From Formicarius rufipectus (lineage: Eukaryota > Chordata > Aves > Passeriformes > Formicariidae), in contig VXAU01002296.1 of assembly GCA_013399695.1 (NCBI GenBank), forward strand, positions 912,406 through 976,405: a stretch of DNA of 64,000 nucleotides. The letters run 5' to 3'. The position numbers were made by a program, and so were the translations under genes. Shown in pieces: positions 35,435-47,196 of this stretch. The notes beneath the pieces were generated by a model. It saw only the letters and a list, made by a program, of their open reading frames with translations, was not told where the DNA came from and did no database searches. Position 1 is the first letter of the stretch. Each line of letters starts with the position of its first letter.

Positions 35435-37675
35435 TGTTTTAGAATAAACTATTAAACATGCATTTGGATCAAATATAAATCTATACTGGTATATTATGTT
35501 TCATATGTTATATGTTTCTGAAGAGTTCTCACAAAGTTTTATTAGTTTTATCATACTGAAGACTGTGTAGTAAGGACTTCTGAAATGGTTTGGATCTGTT
35601 GCAAGATGTCATTATATTTTTTCTGCAAGACTCTTCCTAGGTATAACTAGCATGGCCCTGAGACACAAAAGCATACAGCATCTTCAAACCATAGAAGGAG
35701 TTTCAGAGCCTAACCTCAGAAGAGAATTTTTGATTGGGGACCAAGGTAAAATCCATCACAGAATTTCCTCTGTCTCTCTGTCTTTCAGGAAAACACAAAC
35801 AAAAGCCTAACTCTTAATGACTCCTTGGGAATATTTTGCAAAATAACACCAGGAAAGAAAAGAATTACACAGATGTCAAATACGGCTCATGTTCTTTCTG
35901 CAGTTTTAGTTCTGGCTTAAGGCATGCAGCCACAAGGAGTAATAAATTGTTTCTAAGCTTAGGTAGTAATAAGAGTGTCTTTAGGATATGAAGGCTTTCA
36001 GTTTCTTTTCAGAAAAGCACAGAGAGGAAAGTGTTGTCACATCATTGTTTGGTCTTGTGCTAGAACAGCACAATTTCTTTTTTTCAAATGCTCTCTTCCG
36101 AAGGAAAGTAAAGCTGACTGATTTGAAGTTATATCAGTTTAAAAATATAGGTTAGAAATTCTCTAATGTGAGTAACTTCACAAAACTACTGGAAGAAGAT
36201 TATCACTTTCCTGCATAGTTTCTGAGTAAGTACAGGAAGATCTGGGATCTGATCCCTCCTTCCCGAGCTGGAAGATGTTTCCTGACTCCTTGAGAGCATT
36301 CTTAGCCACCATCCTATCAGATACCTTTGGAAAGGCTGTTCTTCGCCTTCCTTGTCACAAATATTTCATGTTATAAGGAAGAGTTATGTGATGCATTTAG
36401 ATAATGTATACATATTCATAAATAGCATGCTCACAGAGATTGCTCTGGCACCAGTTGGGTGCCATTTCCTCTGGCTTTGTGCCTCTGAAATAGAGATTGA
36501 ATATGACATATCTGTGTAACTTTTTTTCCATTATAAATCAGAACAACACAGTGCAACAACTAACTGTGATGTATTTGGTAGCTGTACTGACTCAGTTAAC
36601 GAGAGGCACTTCATTTCTAATGGCAATTATTTGAGAACTTTCTAGGCTACTCAAATTTCAATAGATGGTGAATAATCACCAAATCTATCCTTACAGACAT
36701 CATGTCTGTTCTTTCTGCAATTGGGCCCTTGCTATAAAAGTTCTCAGGGAAGAAATTCCCCTCTCGTACTTGAAATACTGACTATACAGGTTTTCTGGAG
36801 TTTTCTAGAATTATGAGGCTACTTATAGCTGTCTTGCAGATCCCTGGATGGTCAAACGTCTTTCAAGGGGAGGGACACTGCATTTCTATAGAGAAGACAC
36901 ATAACTAGATAGTAGCTCCAACTGAATCCAGGTCAGTGTCCTGTGTTCAGCAAATAGAGATATTCAAAAGCCTCCTATTACAGGAATATCACAGGTAAAT
37001 AATATGTATCCTAAAAGGAAGTCTTCACGTTTCACTATTTAGGCCTTCTCATTTTTAGTAGACCACATCTTCAAGTATCATTAAAAATAGTAACATGCTT
37101 TAAATGTCTATTAATATATGCCCAATTATAATGGAAGGCCTATAAAAATCCTTCTGACAGCCACATGAATAGCAAAACATTTACACTTGGTATAATTACA
37201 ATGAATACTAAGTGAAATAATAATGAAGTAAATCTTAGAAACAAAATTGCAAACAAGGATGTTCATCTTAATCTAAACTAGGTCAAATAATTTATAAAAC
37301 TTTTAGAGTATTTTTTCATAAAATTAATGGACCATTTTGCTTTAAAACGATAATAAAAGCTGAGTCACAATACTTTCAGGTTTTTATGAGAACACTTTAA
37401 ACTGGAAACCCATGCAAACTTTTATTTCCAGAGGGAATGAAGTTAAAAAGTCAACACATGGTGATGAATTTAAGAGATAGTCATGTTTCCAACAACTGTT
37501 CCCTCCAAGTTTGTGTCTAGAGCAGAGAAACATTTGAAATACATGATGGAAAAACATACTTCATGAAATATTAAACAAATTTACTTATAAGTGAAAAAGT
37601 TATTGCTAACAAAATTTTTAAAGGAAAAACACAATTGAATTTATGAATAAAGACAGGAAGTTAGTGTGGGTTTAT
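35435..37675. other. Non-coding stretch, no gene seen
   Basis: AT-rich, with no open frame of note and no recognised repeat. Confidence 0.5.
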
Positions 37676-37735
37676 CATTGTTTTGTTGTTTTGTTGTTTG
37701 GTTTGGGTTGGTTGAGGTTTTTTTTCTGGTTTTGT
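37676..37735 (+). repeat. T/G-rich low-complexity tract
   Basis: TTTTG, TTTG and GGTT units, in the same orientation as the other T/G tracts. Confidence 0.85.
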
Positions 37736-40044
37736 TTACATTTTTTTAGATAATATTCAGTACTCTAACTTTAGAGGTCCTTATTAGAGGTACCTGCATA
37801 TCCGAGAATATTTTATATTCCCTCTGTAATCAGCATAAAAAATACTACTAGTATAATTCTAAAGAATACAACTAATCTTCTCTCAAGACAGGTATGGAAT
37901 ATAAGTCAAATGAATCATTGTCTAGAATATCCATTTCTCTCCATGGGCATACAAGGACTTCAGCTGCTTAACAGCAAGTGAGATGAATCCCATTCTCTGT
38001 GCAACAAAATTTGCATGACTCATATATGCCATGCTTTTGGCATAGTCTTGTGAATTCCAACCTAAGGAGAATTTCTAGGAGAGCAGTGAGTCCTTCTGGA
38101 CTTTGGTTGAGGATGGAATAGGAAGACCATGGCAACGGAAACTGTTTGCTGCAGGATGACTCTCATCCATATGAGGATATGTCCTTCTGGAGAGAATTTC
38201 TATGAGCCTTCTGAGGCAGGAGACACTGGGTTCACTGACTTTCCTAAAATCAAACCATTTGAACCAACCATACATGAAACATAATGGAAGAAGAGTTGCA
38301 ATCTTAATCCTACACATTTCAGCTTGTTTTGGTGTGTTTTCTGCTAGACTTCAATTTTGTCTAAACATGGCTTATTCGCATAGGAATAACTACTGAAACA
38401 TTAGGATATTAAATCTGATAACATTATACACAGCAAAATGCTAAGGCAGGAAAGTCATTTTTACAAACAGTCATTTAAAAGCTACACCTCTAGTCTGCTA
38501 GGCTCTAATGTCAATAGGCATATTCCCTATCACAAAAGAGATATTTAGGTGGGTGGAATGATTTGCTTTCCAAATGTGCCCATCTCTCACTTAACAAAAG
38601 TTCTGCAGGAGTTTCAAATGAACATCTAATACAGTATTAGATTAATAATTTCTAGCTGCATTTAAATGAGAGGAGTGGATCTTTCAAGGAACTTAACGAA
38701 AACTAAGGTTACAAAGGAAACTTTTCATGGGTACTTCCTATAGTCTTCAGAGCCTTCTCCCCCTGATTCTCAATGTTTGCATCATGATAGTTCCCATAAA
38801 AGAATATTTTGGGCTGGAATATGAAGGACTAGAGTAATTCTGTATTTATAGTAATTTTAATCATTATAAAGAATTATTGGTTATTATTAATAACATTATT
38901 GTCTATATCTTTGTTATTCTTTACTACCAACAACAAAAATTAATAATAATATAGTAAGACCATCACTACTGTCAGTTTTAAAGCAAATGAGGCATTCAAG
39001 ATATTGGTCATTTTTTAAAGGATCTGTACTTATCTTGAATTATCAAAGACATGTTCAATAAAAGAAATCAGACTTTTTTCTAAAAAAAGACCACTAGCCT
39101 AAGCAGTGAAAGAAACAACAGATTAAAAAAATGAGCTTTGTTATATTTTTATCCACATTATTGAGTTTTTATCTATGGTTTTCTAGTAATTTGAGGTGTT
39201 GGATTAATTATCAAATCTGAAAATTTATTTAGATATAATAAGAAAAATAAAGCAAGAAGATGCTTTGCCTGCACAAATGCTAATTTTCACAATCAAGTAA
39301 GGGATTTTGGTTTTATTACTATTGAAATAACTGTATACTTTTATGAATGTCTGCAACATTCATTAGTGAAAGACGATTCTTCTTTAGTAATGAGTGTTAA
39401 CATTTATCCAAATGATTTCTTTTCACTATTTACAAAACATTACATCAGAATTTATAAATTATCTTTTATTGTAATAGAAGTTATTCCACAGCTGAAATTC
39501 TCCATATCAAATGTTGAACCAAAGACAATTTTTATAAGTTTTAAACAGCTGAAAATTGAAGTTTACAATGGAAGTTTCACTACCTACTTAGCAACAGAAA
39601 TATGAACAGCCTGCTATAATTTAACATGTAGAATGAACCTGCATGTATCTGTGGCAAATACAGACTTTCCTGCCTCAAGGGTTTGGCATTTTTAGATAAA
39701 AAAGAATCAATGTCATTATACATAGTCTCTCTAGAGCATCATAATTATTCTGCATGCATACAATATTTATTTAAAACTTAAAATTAAACTTCAAGAGGTG
39801 GTCATTTGAAAGCTGGCAGTCAGTGAACAGTTCCTGTCTTCATAAAAAGAGAATATTTCTTCTAAAAGTTAAGAAGTAGATCAAAACGGTCTTTCCAGTT
39901 ACTGACACTTTAGTCATACAGATGCTTTTTATGTGTCAGATTTATTAATAAAGAAGGTCCATGGGAATGAACAGAAGAGAATCTTGAAGATGTGACTGTC
40001 AGTTTTTGATATGTCAGGTATAATTTTGTAACTGTGATTTTTGG
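37736..40044. other. Non-coding stretch, no gene seen
   Basis: AT-rich. Short ATT/AAT-rich simple sequence lies near 38870-38950. Frames at 38075-38396 and 39366-39605 are not protein-like. Confidence 0.5.
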
Positions 40045-40090
40045 AAAGAAGTACACACACATCACTGTACTGATGTTTGTGTACTTCTTT
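40045..40090. other. Near-perfect short hairpin (20-bp arms, 6-base loop)
   Basis: The left arm AAAGAAGTACACACACATCA (40045-40064) and the right arm (40071-40090) are reverse complements with a single mismatch, around the loop CTGTAC. An RNA from either strand would fold into a tight stem. The flanks do not extend the pairing, so the stem is short for a microRNA precursor. The arms contain a CA/TG run, which makes chance self-complementarity somewhat easier. Confidence 0.8.
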
Positions 40091-42684
40091 GTACTTTTCA
40101 TTTGCGATGACTGAGAAAGAAGATGAGGCGGAGATGTTTTGATACAGGATTGAAACTTGAAACTGCAGTCCTTCAATTTGAACAGCATTTCTTTTTCATC
40201 TTTCTTTTCATGTTACCTTTTTAACTTTTGCCACTGATGTACAGAAAAAAAAGAAAATTTGAAAAGATGCCAGGTGTTGGTTCTTATCTAGGTGAAAGAT
40301 CACAGAAACTGAGAATATAGTTTTATTTTGTCATCATAACAGAATTATGAGACAGATCAAATCATTGTCAACAACAACTATTTGTCCTTCTAAAGCCAAC
40401 ACAGAATAATTTAAACTGTGATATCCCTTCCTATTGCTCACAGAAAATATGCACGTTATTAAAATTAACTGAAAGTGGAATATGTTACTCCTGCTATTCT
40501 GCAAATAATAGTATCTTCTTTGGCTACTCTTTGTGTACAGTTGAAGTATTTTTAACTTATGAAAGCATGTGCAACAAAGAACTGCAAAAGAATATCATAG
40601 TGCACCAGCTGAAGAAAATTAATTGAATGAAGAAACGGTCTTTATTTCCCTTCCTATTCTACTCATTTTATTGAGTAAGTTATACTAGAAAAAAGCAAAA
40701 GTGAAAGTATTTATTTTCAATAAATTTAGAAGTCAGAAGTTTGATTTATTTTGTTTAGAAAATGGCTTATAAACAACTCTGTTACTCATGGATTTAATAA
40801 TACACATAGAGAATACTGTTACAGTACCTAACAGCAGTACTCAAGCTTCTAAATCTAGGCATCTGCATAAGAGTTTTATTGTTTCAACTCATAAAGAGAG
40901 GCAAGGGCTGGCACTGTAGGAAGTCTAATGACCAGAAACCTGCTCCTTGATCTGTAAGCAAGAATAGCGTGAGAAAAAGGAAAGTTCTTCCCATTACCTA
41001 AGAGATTGCTATAATTAATGTTTGAATGTAGTGAAACTGTTCATTGTGGTCCAACAAAGCTGGTACTTCTCTTCATATTCTTTACTATTTAATACTTAAT
41101 TTTCTTATGCACCTTGAACAGAAGTTATTCCTTGTTTGGCTTATCAGAATTTCTTTTTTGAAAAAGGTGATAAATGCATTTTATAGTTGATGCTTTTCCA
41201 GTTTTGTTGGTTCTTAAGACTCTTCCTTCTTAACCCTTAAACTGTTCACAGTTCTCCATGTGGTGCTGCTTCAAACGCATCTACTTTTGTAAACATCAGT
41301 CAGAGCTCAGCTGCCCTGTCTACTTAAGAAAAGTCAAAGTTCATTCATTCACTTGTTCCTTCCTTCCTTTCTTGTGAGGTACAGCAGTCTATTAATACAC
41401 TTCAGCCTCCTAACATTCAAGCATTCTGGTCCTTTCGTGTGGCTCTATCAGCCAAACAAAGATAAACAAACAGGATGTCTTGGAAATGTCTTAAAATTGT
41501 ACCAGGCTATTGTCATGTCTCCTTAGAATCATCTGTTTTTATAGGATCTGAATGCACAAAATAGTGAGGATTAAGCTTGGATGCAGACAACATTTTTTTT
41601 CTGCACAAAAACTGAGGTCATGCTTGCAGTCTGATCAGTGGAAGTGGTTAAGAGAAGCATCATGAGCTCCCCACACAGCCTACTGAACTGATATAATGGA
41701 TATTGAATCAGGGAATTGAGCAGCACTAACAAATTTTCAACTCTTATCATTTAAAGCTGAAGCCACTCAGCCTCCTCATGTGTACAGGCTTTTCCCAAGA
41801 TCATTCTTCCCTTCTGCCCTCTGGACTTGTGGGGAGAGGTCACCATGCACCAGGGAAATCTGAGTTGGCTGCTCTTTTCCATGCCTCCCCAAACAGTGTA
41901 TGGCCATTGAAGCTGCTCTGCACTCCATGCTCTTCCTCTGACAAGGGCGTTCATTCTTGAATGCCTGCTTCCCAGTTTTAAGAGCCCAGATGACTTTTCC
42001 AGTTTAGCCCTGATTCCATTTCAAGATTATTTCACCTCTGGCAGTGGTGTAGATGAGTGAGTAAATAAGTGTCCGTTTTGAGCTGTCACATTGCAAAATG
42101 AGTTTCTTTTGGCTCCATGGGAAGCAAAGTCCCATCAGTTTTGGCTCTCTGCTTGCTCCCTCTTCCTTGAGGTACTTAAAATTTTTCTTGGCTATGCATC
42201 CCATCGTGACTTGAGCTTACCACTCTGCCAATGACAGAATTTTGAGGCTATATGCATACTCATCCTTGTTCTTGGTGTGGAAGCATACAGGCATCTCCTA
42301 GAAGAAGCTGGGGCTTCAATACTCACCTTTAATTTAACTCACTTGTAGTAATTACTGCATTCTCCTGGTCTTCTGATGTACAAAGGATGATTACAGGGAC
42401 TGCACAATACATCTCCCAAGAGCATCTGCATGAGTTAAGAAATGTTTAGAGGATAAGAAATCAATATAGCTGAAGGAGAAGGAAAACTCTTCAGGCATCC
42501 AGCTTGTGCTGGCTCTTAGGGCATGGTAGGTGTTAACTTGAATTTTTTTCTGAACATTTTCCATACGAATAAATATAATTGAAAATGAAGAAAATTAAGC
42601 AAACCTTAAGTCAAAGAACAGCAAAGATAACTTGGAACAATTTTCAAAGTGTTTTAGCTATTTCAGGAAGCATTAATTTCTTAC
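40091..42684. other. Non-coding stretch, no gene seen
   Basis: No recognisable repeat. The short frames at 41751-41960 and 42004-42204 have no domain features. Confidence 0.5.
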
Positions 42685-42880
42685 CTGGAAGGAATTCTGA
42701 CCTAGTACTCGAATAAAACCAGAAATGTTTGCTCTAATTGCCACACTGTCTTTCAAATATGTGGGCCTGGGTGTCAGGGGAGTGTATATATGTGTAACAG
42801 AAGCCTTCCTGGCAATTGCCTTGCTGACATCTCTGCCAGTCAGCAGCTGTACATACCAGCCAGTCCTCTTTTGTGCCAAT
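42685..42880 (-). other. Possible isolated exon, weak
   Basis: On the minus strand a 65-codon open segment ends at CAG/GTAAGAAA, a near-consensus splice donor (junction 42685/42684). It begins after CACTCACCACCAG, a usable acceptor (junction 42881/42880). The predicted exon is 196 bases. The peptide contains GWYVQLLTGRDVSKAIARK and ANISGFIRVLGQNSF; I recognise no protein family. No second exon is visible nearby. It could be an exon of a gene that spans the window, a non-coding RNA exon or chance. Confidence 0.15.
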
Positions 42881-43479
42881 CTGGTGGTGAGTGGTGCAGA
42901 AACATTTTAATTAATGTTGAACTTCTTAAAGTTGAAGTGAAAACAATTACAGCTCAATTTTACTTTGCCTCCTCACTTTCATCACTTATATTCTCTCTTC
43001 CTCCTCCCTCTCCATTAAAGGGCTTCATTTCACAGACTGTGAATTATAATCTAATTATTATATTTTAAAGAGGCGGACAGGGCATTGTTTCTTCATCCTC
43101 CAGTTGAAAAGCCCTGAAATATCAAAGGAAAAGCTCTTTCCTTCTTGAGTACTGGGAGCATAGAGTCACTCCCACCTCAGACATCTCATTCTTCCCCATC
43201 TGTGACTTCTTTTTTTTTTTCTTTCTTTTAATACAGAAGGGATCACATCTTTCCCTTAACAACGATTTGCACACCAGACTCAGAGAAAGTTCACAGCACA
43301 CATCACGTATACGTTAGATATGTAAGTGAAGTGATCTGTAGCACAGCTAATTAGACCTAAATTCTTGATTTACTATTTATAAAACAAAATTGATTATTAC
43401 TACATCAACAACATTTAAAGCATCATTAAGAGAGGTCTGCTCCAGCAGCCTCAGGTTAAATTTTTTAACAAGCACTTTA
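42881..43479. other. Non-coding stretch, no gene seen
   Basis: A pyrimidine-rich run lies at 42965-43015 and a T-rich stretch at 43208-43230. Nothing else is recognised. Confidence 0.5.
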
Positions 43480-43620
43480 GTTGCTAATCTGTGTTATTGC
43501 CAACATATGTAAACTTCCTAATGCTAATTGCATTCAGCTGTGAATCAAACAATGTCTAATTCTCTTCAGGATTAATTATGCACATGTGCTGCCTGCATTC
43601 CTAAACATGGTTCTCATAAA
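43480..43620. promoter_or_regulatory. Candidate conserved enhancer-like element
   Basis: Within 70 bases lie an octamer-type POU site ATGCTAAT (43521-43528), the E-box CAGCTG (43535-43540), a SOX-like ACAATG (43549-43554), the homeodomain core TAATTA (43573-43578) and the palindromic E-box CACATGTG (43581-43588). POU and SOX sites close together are typical of neural and stem-cell enhancers. This is a reading of motifs only. Confidence 0.2.
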
Positions 43621-44547
43621 TAATAAGAGATATATCTAGGCAGATGGGATTTTTCCAACTAAATGATCTGTTTATCATGAATAAAACAATTGACATATAC
43701 TAGACTTCTTATGCAAAGTCACCACAACATTCACATGTTTTATAATTATAAATAATTGTTGTGACAGTTGTTTGTGTGAACAGTTTTTGTACAGCCAAGC
43801 ACTAAGAAGCATGTCCCTCAGTAAGCACTGTTACCTTTGTGTACACCTTTTTTTTCTTCTTTTTTACCTTTTTTGATTTGAAGGTGCATAACAGATTGGT
43901 TTACATAATATGTTTGATGAATAAACTACCAGTTTCCACTAAATGCACAAGTTTTATGAGACCTGGGGAAATCTGGTTTAAGTACAGTGCAAGAAAAATT
44001 ATTAACATGTTGTGTACTCTGCTTGTCTCAGAAGAAGCAATGACTTTCTGGCATCCAGAGCCAAACTGGGCAGTATCTTCCTTTAGAATTTCTCTTTTAT
44101 TAGTCTGAAAGGGCTGATAATTAACTGAACTAGTGAAATTAACTTGAAAAAAGCCTTCCAATGCTGAGTACATAGCAGATAGAAATAACTATTTTAAAAT
44201 TATGTTTAACAGCAACAGAAGAAATTTGCCCCTTAAAAAGGGGAGACCAAGGTTTTCTATCCTTTTCTATTCCTGTTAATGAAGCTATTTTTGTGAGACT
44301 TTAAACTCCAGCCTCAGCAAGCAGCTCCGTAGCCTTTCTCTTCTCATACAACACAGATGTCTTGGTTTCCACTGAAAAAGGCTTCCATGGAAAATGCATC
44401 AGAATAGCAAGAACTTGATGCTAGTAGAGATTTGTAAAATTATGCTCTTCAACCATATAGTATTGCACCTATTATTTTCAGTCTTACTGTGGAATATTTT
44501 ACTTTGCCCTAACTGTCTGGGTCGATTTGAATTCTGGGTTTAGTCAG
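43621..44547. other. Non-coding stretch, no gene seen
   Basis: Frames at 43839-44173 lie on both strands of the same DNA and have no protein features. Confidence 0.5.
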
Positions 44548-44590
44548 TTTTTGTGGTTGTTGTTGTTTGTTTGTTTGTTTGTTTGTTTTC
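44548..44590 (+). repeat. (TTTG)n microsatellite
   Basis: GTTGTTGTTG followed by about six TTTG units in register, the cleanest of the T/G tracts. Confidence 0.95.
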
Positions 44591-45902
44591 CCCTCAGAAA
44601 CAAAAAAAATGAAATAGCATGGTATTTAGGAAAGGCAATAGACTAATAGCTTAAGTGTCTGAAATCTTTTAACTTCAGAATAGGTAGAACACACTTAAAC
44701 TCTGGCAATATACCCTTAAACTTATTTTCCAGGTGCCGGTTGTTGATGCAAGGAAGTGATTGATCACCTGTGTGTCATTTGTTTCCTCATTTGTCAGCAA
44801 AGTCGAGTAGGAGACGTTATCAGCTGGTATAATGGTTTTTATAATAAGAATATTTGTCCACTAGTTACTGTACCAAGATCATCAGCTAATTTCATAGGGC
44901 CATAAAAAACTCAGTTGGTTATCAATGGTGACCTTTGCTGAATTTCAGCTGGTGACATAGAGATGAAAAGCTATGCTTTCTATTATTTGTCAGTGAATCT
45001 GCCTGCCCTTGGCTCAGTTTTGACAAGATAAAACTTGATGAAGCTATGGCTTATCTGTGTTAAAGCAAAACTCTAACATGACAAAAAACTTGATAATCTG
45101 GAAAACACATTTTAAGTAGCTTGAACAGCTTTATTACAAAAGGGGACATTTTCTGGTCTTTGGAACCAGATAATTCATAATAACAGCATGTAGCTGAAAG
45201 AATAAAAACAATTGAAGAGCTGAGAGAACTGAAGCATCCAATTGGTTCTCAGCAGTAGAGATAGCAAAAAATATGTTCAGCAGTGTAATGTGCTGTTCTA
45301 GAGTGTGAGAGACAAGAGCATGTGGGTAGGGCTCTACCATAACTTTCCAGAGCATTTATTTCTTCTTTGTGTTTTTATACAAAGCCTAGGAGCTGTGCTC
45401 ACTGACGTTGTTTGAAAACAACTCAAATGTTTATTTATGAAAGAAGAATGCCTCTCAGGAGTTGAAAGCTTGTGTTTAAATATAATTTGAACTTTCAAGT
45501 AAAGGTGGATTTAATTTTTATTTCTGAAATTAAAAATTAACTTAATCACTTTGCCATTAAAGGAATCAGATAGTGCATCTGAAAGGTCTTGGATACTTGA
45601 AGACACTTCAATTGTTGGAACTACTCACAACTGAGCTGCTTCACAGCCTAGAGTCCCAAGCAGACAGGCTAGTGTCTTATTTTGGGTAGGGAAATTTGGC
45701 CCTAGATAACATGAGTGATATCCTTTCACTTAGAAAAAGCGATACACAGAGAAGAGACAAAGTTCTGTGTAGGGGAGAGTACCACCTTTCCTTGTCAGTC
45801 AACAGTAGGACCTACCTACCTTTTCCTCTCAATTCCAGCATAAAGAGGTAAATTAAAAATAACTGTTACCACAAAAAATGGAGCTCCTGACAAGCAATTC
45901 TG
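44591..45902. other. Non-coding stretch with a candidate regulatory segment
   Basis: No gene or repeat recognised. The segment 44735-44960 has TGATTGATCACC, TTGGTTATCAATGGTGACC and CAGCTGGTGACA in unique sequence and may be conserved. The frame at 45134-45355 is not protein-like. Confidence 0.4.
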
Positions 45903-46220
45903 CAACTACCTGAAAGAAGATTGTAGTCAGGTGTGGATCAGTCTCTTCTCCCAGGCAACCAGCAATAGGACAAGAGGACACAGTCATAATCTGTGCCAGA
46001 GGAGGTTTAGGTTAGATTTTAGAAAGAAGCTTTTACAGTAAGAGTGACGTGGTGTTGACTCCCTAGGAAGGTGGTGGAGTCACTGTCCCTGAAGGTGTTT
46101 AGGAAAAAGACTGGATGTGACACTCAGTGCCATGGTCTAATTGACAAGGTGATGTTGCGTCATAGGTTGTACTCGATGATCTCACAGGTCTTTTCCAACC
46201 TAGTTGATTCTATGACTCTG
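45903..46220 (+). mobile_element. CR1 LINE 3' end
   Basis: The sequence corresponds to the last part of the CR1 ORF2 and its short 3' UTR. A degenerate YLKEDCSQVWISLFSQATSN segment begins near 45910, followed by a region equivalent to GRFRLDIRK, then GGTGGTGGAGTCACTGTCC. The characteristic end is TCGATGATCTCACAGG, TCTTTTCCAACCTAG and TTGATTCTATGACTCTG (to 46220). Several in-frame stops are present. The copy is 5'-truncated and inactive. Confidence 0.93.
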
Positions 46221-46854
46221 TAAAATAAAAACATCAAGAAAACAGACCACTGCTAGCTTTACTTGCCCAGAAAATTAAATAATTTGGTTGAGACTGTTCA
46301 TCTGTAACTTGGAGTACAATTGCTTACAGATTTTAAAAAAAGGATTGTTGACATCATGTAGTCATCTTAGAATGCAGTTTCATCATTTAGGATGAAACTA
46401 AACTGCAGTATATTCTCCAAAAGTGGACTAGAAATGCAGGTGCCTAACTCATGGGCTATACCAGGACATCTAAATTAATGTCCCACTGGAATATTTATAA
46501 TGGGGATGCTAGATCCTCTGCATCAGCTGTTTTTCAAAGGCTGAACTTCTCTGACAATCTATGTACAGAAGTGAGAAAAATAGTTCACAGACTGTAATTC
46601 TTCCATGTGCAGGTAAATGTAGGTGTCTTATCAAGAAGTCCTTTTGGAAATAGGTGGCATCATAGGCAAAATAGACCTTGGCACATTCTTATTTGTCTAA
46701 AAGAAGCTGTAGAAGATGATTTCATTGTTAATTTAGCACGTAAGCATAAAATTGCCCCATGAGCACAAATGAGGGAGAAAGGTACTTCATAAAAACTAAA
46801 CTCAAGAAGTCATACTCTTAGACCACATCCGTGCAGCTAAACAAAATAGGACAA
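46221..46854. other. Non-coding stretch, no gene seen
   Basis: Unique AT-rich sequence. No repeat or gene recognised. Confidence 0.5.
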
Positions 46855-47150
46855 GGGAGACAGTGCAGGCTCTGGACGGCTGGGCTTGGACCCTGTTTGA
46901 CTCCCAGGGGTTATGAGGTCATCCTCACTGTGACTGACTGGATCAGGTTTGGCCACCCCCTGGGCAGTGTTGGTGAAGAGGCACCAAGATGGGCTCTCTC
47001 CATCTTCCATAGTCCTCCACTTCTGCTGCAGCTGACTTTTAGGTCCTCCAAACACTCCTACATGCCTTCGTTGCTGCCCTCCAAGGCACGGAGGTGTATG
47101 GGCTGCAACACATTGCACAACAGGTTTAAGATCACGCAAGCTTAAAAACA
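46855..47150. other. Unclassified GC-rich block beside the SINE
   Basis: About 300 bases of clearly higher GC than the flanks, open over 104 codons on the plus strand and 110 on the minus strand. It ends about 45 bases before the SINE. I recognise no protein or repeat family. A B-box-like GTTTGACTCCC occurs near 46897, without a convincing A-box. It may be a fragment of an unfamiliar transposon or a retrocopy. Confidence 0.4.
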
Positions 47151-47196
47151 CACAAAATATATCAATCATATTTTAGGACCATAAAGCAGTACATCA

